DNA of 7,541 bases, taken from assembly GCA_937897625.1 (NCBI GenBank), contig CALCNZ010000331.1, positions 1-7,541 on the forward strand. The letters run 5' to 3'. Shown here one piece after another: positions 5,622 to 7,541 of this stretch (its first letter is position 1; every line of letters starts with the position of its first letter). Origin of the DNA: an uncultured Flavobacteriales bacterium. Lineage in GTDB: Bacteria; Bacteroidota; Bacteroidia; Flavobacteriales_D; Sanyastnellaceae. The notes below the pieces were generated by a model. It searched no databases. It was not told the origin of the DNA and saw nothing but the letters and a program-made list of their open reading frames with translations. The position numbers and the translations under genes are program-made.

Positions 5622-6320
5622 ATGAGTAGAAAAATACTTACCTTTTGCTTACTCTTGGCAATGCACAACGCCATTAATGCCCAAGATTGGGCAAATCTGA
5701 ATTACTACAGAAAAGCCAATACCATGCTCGAAAACCCCGCCGACAATGAAGACCGCATTGTGTTCATGGGAAACTCTATAACGGAATTTTGGAAAAACGT
5801 TCACCCCGATTTTTTTGTTGGAAAGCCCTACGTGAATAGAGGAATTGGCGGACAAACAACTTCGCAAATGCTACTTCGCTTTCGCGCAGACGTGGTGAAT
5901 CTTCATCCCAAAGTAGTTGTATTTCTTGGCGGAACCAACGACATCGCAGGAAACACTGGCAATGTTACGTTAGACATGATTGAAGATAATATTTTTTCCA
6001 TGATTGAACTTGCTAAGACAAACGACATTGGGGTTGTGCTCTGCTCGGTTCTTCCTGTTTTCGATTATCCTTGGAGCCCGGGCAGAGAGCCCGCTGAAAA
6101 AATTATTGAATTGAACAAAGCCTTGCGCTTTTACGCCGAAACACATGACGTTACTTTCGTAGATTTTCATTCACCCATGAAAGACAATCGCAACGGATTG
6201 CGCATAGACTTAGGCGAAGATGGTGTGCATCCAAATGTTGCAGGTTACTTAATTATGGAACCATTGGTGGAAGAAGGAATTTCCAAGGAACTTCAAAAAA
6301 TCAAAACTCGACAGAATTAA
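5622..6320 (+). CDS. Exported SGNH/GDSL-family hydrolase
   Basis: A 232-residue serine esterase-type protein. The N-terminus MSRKILTFCLLLAMHNAINAQ is a signal peptide with a likely cleavage after INA. SGNH blocks are all visible: block I FMGNSIT (48-54) with nucleophile Ser52, where Asn replaces the usual Asp of GDS; block II NRGIGGQT with the oxyanion glycine (74-76); block III GGTNDIAG (103-110) with Asn106; and block V DGVHPN (200-205) with Asp200 and His203. The length and the GGTND/DGVHPN pattern resemble the platelet-activating-factor acetylhydrolase-like and acyl or acetyl esterase branch. Likely chemistry is hydrolysis of an ester, such as an O-acetyl group on a carbohydrate or a lipid acyl ester, in the periplasm or outside the cell; the substrate is unknown. 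It precedes the lamin-tail protein gene by 12 nt and is probably co-transcribed with it. Confidence 0.9.
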   Translation: MSRKILTFCLLLAMHNAINAQDWANLNYYRKANTMLENPADNEDRIVFMGNSITEFWKNVHPDFFVGKPYVNRGIGGQTTSQMLLRFRADVVNLHPKVVVFLGGTNDIAGNTGNVTLDMIEDNIFSMIELAKTNDIGVVLCSVLPVFDYPWSPGREPAEKIIELNKALRFYAETHDVTFVDFHSPMKDNRNGLRIDLGEDGVHPNVAGYLIMEPLVEEGISKELQKIKTRQN

Positions 6321-6332
6321 TACCTTTATAGA

Positions 6333-7541
6333 ATGAAATATCTCGTAACCCTTTTTTCATTATTCTTAATTTACAATTCTGCGAAGTCACAAATTGTGAT
6401 TAATGAAGGAAGCAACAAGAACTACCACACGGTTACCGATGAAGACGGTGAATACCAAGATTGGATAGAGTTGTACAATGCTGGACCTGCTGCCGTTGAT
6501 TTATTTGGTTATTCATTAACGGATAATTCTACAACCCCTGCAGAATGGACCTTTCCGCACTACAACTTGAATTCCGGTGAATTCTTAATTGTTTTTTGTA
6601 GCGAGAAAAATCGGTTCGCAACAGCACCTTTCACCACCACCATTAACACGGGCGCTTTCACTCCAGTTGTTGGATGGAACATTCACAATTTCACCACGCC
6701 CTTTCAGTGGGACGGTGTTTCCAGCGTGGCCGTAAACGTTTGTTCTTGGAGCAATACCGGCTATATTACAAATTCATCTTTCTTGCAAAGCCCAACGGCA
6801 TACGGATCTACGACCTATACCTTCAACGATGGAAGTGAGGCCTCTTGCTCAGCAACCTTAGGCACCTTGGCTTATCAGCGTCCAAACATGAAACTAAACG
6901 GCGTAACCATTGGAACAGGCACCATTCAAAACGGAAACACAGACTACCCCGCTCCCTATGGAAATTGGTATTGGAGCGCCCGAAACCAAATGCTTATTCC
7001 CGCTGCTGAATTAACAGCGGCCGGACTAACTCCTGGACCAATAAACTCGCTTGGGTTCGAGGTGGCGGCAACAGATGCTGTGAATTACACCTACATTGAA
7101 ATAGCAATGAAGAATACGCCTGATGCAGCAATGACTTCCTATTTCCTTCCCAATACAGGAACTCAATTTCACACCAGCTTTAAACTCTCTGGAAGCGGAG
7201 ACACCTTGTTCCTTTTCAACCCAACACAAATTTTAGAAAACAGTTTGGTGGTGAATTGTCATGCCATTGATATGAGCGTTGGTCGCTACCCGAACGGTTC
7301 AACTTCGAATTCACTTTTCGCAACGCCAACTCCAAATGCGAGCAACAGTCAAGCTCCCGCATTAGGTTATGCCATTGCTCCGTTGTTCGACCACAATCCT
7401 GGAATCTACTCAACACCATTTAGCGTTTCAGTTCTCGATTTAAATACAGCTCCTTCAACCATTCGGTATACAACAGATGGAAGTGAACCCGGTTTTAACT
7501 CTCCTGTTTACGACGGCACCCCGCTCTATTTCTTCCAGTCG
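6333..7541 (+). CDS. Secreted lamin-tail-domain surface protein with chitobiase-C-like domain, 3' part outside window
   Basis: An open frame from the ATG at 6333 through the right edge, 403 residues with no stop. The signal peptide is MKYLVTLFSLFLIYNSAKSQ. From residue 21 (IVINEGSNKN) to about 94 it matches the first half of a lamin-tail domain: DWIELYNAGPAAVDLFGYSL (43-62), then EWTFP and a GEFLIVF strand. The second half appears at 279-340 (FHTSFKLSGSGDTLFLFNP, MSVGRYPNGS, FATPTPNASN). The region between (about 97-276) resembles a Bacteroidota surface beta-sandwich module: GWNIHNFTTPFQWDG, cysteines 137 and 172, RPNMK, then YPAPYGNWYWSARNQMLIPAAEL. Residues 346-400 (PLFDHNPGIY, TIRYTTDGSEP) look like a chitobiase/hexosaminidase C-terminal domain. 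In related proteins this order often precedes a CotH-like kinase domain and a type IX secretion tail; neither is in view. Family assignment is from memory of motif patterns. Confidence 0.85.
   Translation, partial: MKYLVTLFSLFLIYNSAKSQIVINEGSNKNYHTVTDEDGEYQDWIELYNAGPAAVDLFGYSLTDNSTTPAEWTFPHYNLNSGEFLIVFCSEKNRFATAPFTTTINTGAFTPVVGWNIHNFTTPFQWDGVSSVAVNVCSWSNTGYITNSSFLQSPTAYGSTTYTFNDGSEASCSATLGTLAYQRPNMKLNGVTIGTGTIQNGNTDYPAPYGNWYWSARNQMLIPAAELTAAGLTPGPINSLGFEVAATDAVNYTYIEIAMKNTPDAAMTSYFLPNTGTQFHTSFKLSGSGDTLFLFNPTQILENSLVVNCHAIDMSVGRYPNGSTSNSLFATPTPNASNSQAPALGYAIAPLFDHNPGIYSTPFSVSVLDLNTAPSTIRYTTDGSEPGFNSPVYDGTPLYFFQS

Noticed and set aside
6321..6328. TACCTTTA just before the lamin-tail gene as a -7 promoter box
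   Set aside because: The final G is missing and no TTG or TTTG lies at the right distance upstream; co-transcription from the hydrolase gene is simpler.
6615..7324. Eight-base match TTCGCAAC at 6615-6622 and 7317-7324, considered as a footprint of the domain insertion
   Set aside because: The match is short, does not sit at both insert boundaries, and both copies encode Phe-Ala-Thr in ordinary context; chance is likely.

Overview
The window looks like a chromosomal segment of a Bacteroidota bacterium, most likely Flavobacteriia-like. The evidence is AT-leaning DNA, TAnnTTTG-type -7 promoter elements, gene starts without a well-placed Shine-Dalgarno sequence, a grpE-dnaJ pair without dnaK, a KPGGDKIGRRR-type MurA, and a lamin-tail surface protein of the kind exported by the type IX system in this phylum. 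I see no rRNA, tRNA, CRISPR array, insertion sequence, phage gene or defence system.

Layout. Positions 1-3443 (minus strand) hold a tight four-gene run: grpE, dnaJ, truA and an ABC exporter gene that leaves the window at its left edge. Gaps are 2, 7 and 3 nt, so this is almost certainly one transcript. It starts from a compact intergenic region (3444-3568) that also holds a strong intrinsic terminator for the preceding gene. Positions 3569-4126 (minus) encode an exported TlpA/thioredoxin-like protein with its own promoter. Positions 4196-5503 (minus) encode MurA. A 118-nt divergent region (5504-5621) holds back-to-back promoter elements and a perfect 16-bp palindrome. On the plus strand follow an exported SGNH/GDSL hydrolase (5622-6320) and, 12 nt later, a large secreted lamin-tail-domain protein (6333 to the right edge, 403 residues visible).

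How the genes work together. The left operon combines the DnaK co-chaperones with a tRNA pseudouridine synthase and a membrane exporter. The middle section is envelope biology (peptidoglycan precursor synthesis and periplasmic redox). The right pair encodes exported proteins and may act on extracellular polymers, which is inference.

Most content is ordinary housekeeping. The most unusual signal is in the lamin-tail protein. Its lamin-tail domain appears to be split by an insert of about 180 residues, and that insert reads like a common Bacteroidota surface beta-sandwich module with its two halves in swapped order. Also notable are a DnaJ that has lost exactly the two zinc motifs forming zinc centre I, a MurA with Asp in place of the fosfomycin-target Cys, and promoter elements that revise the start codons of two genes.
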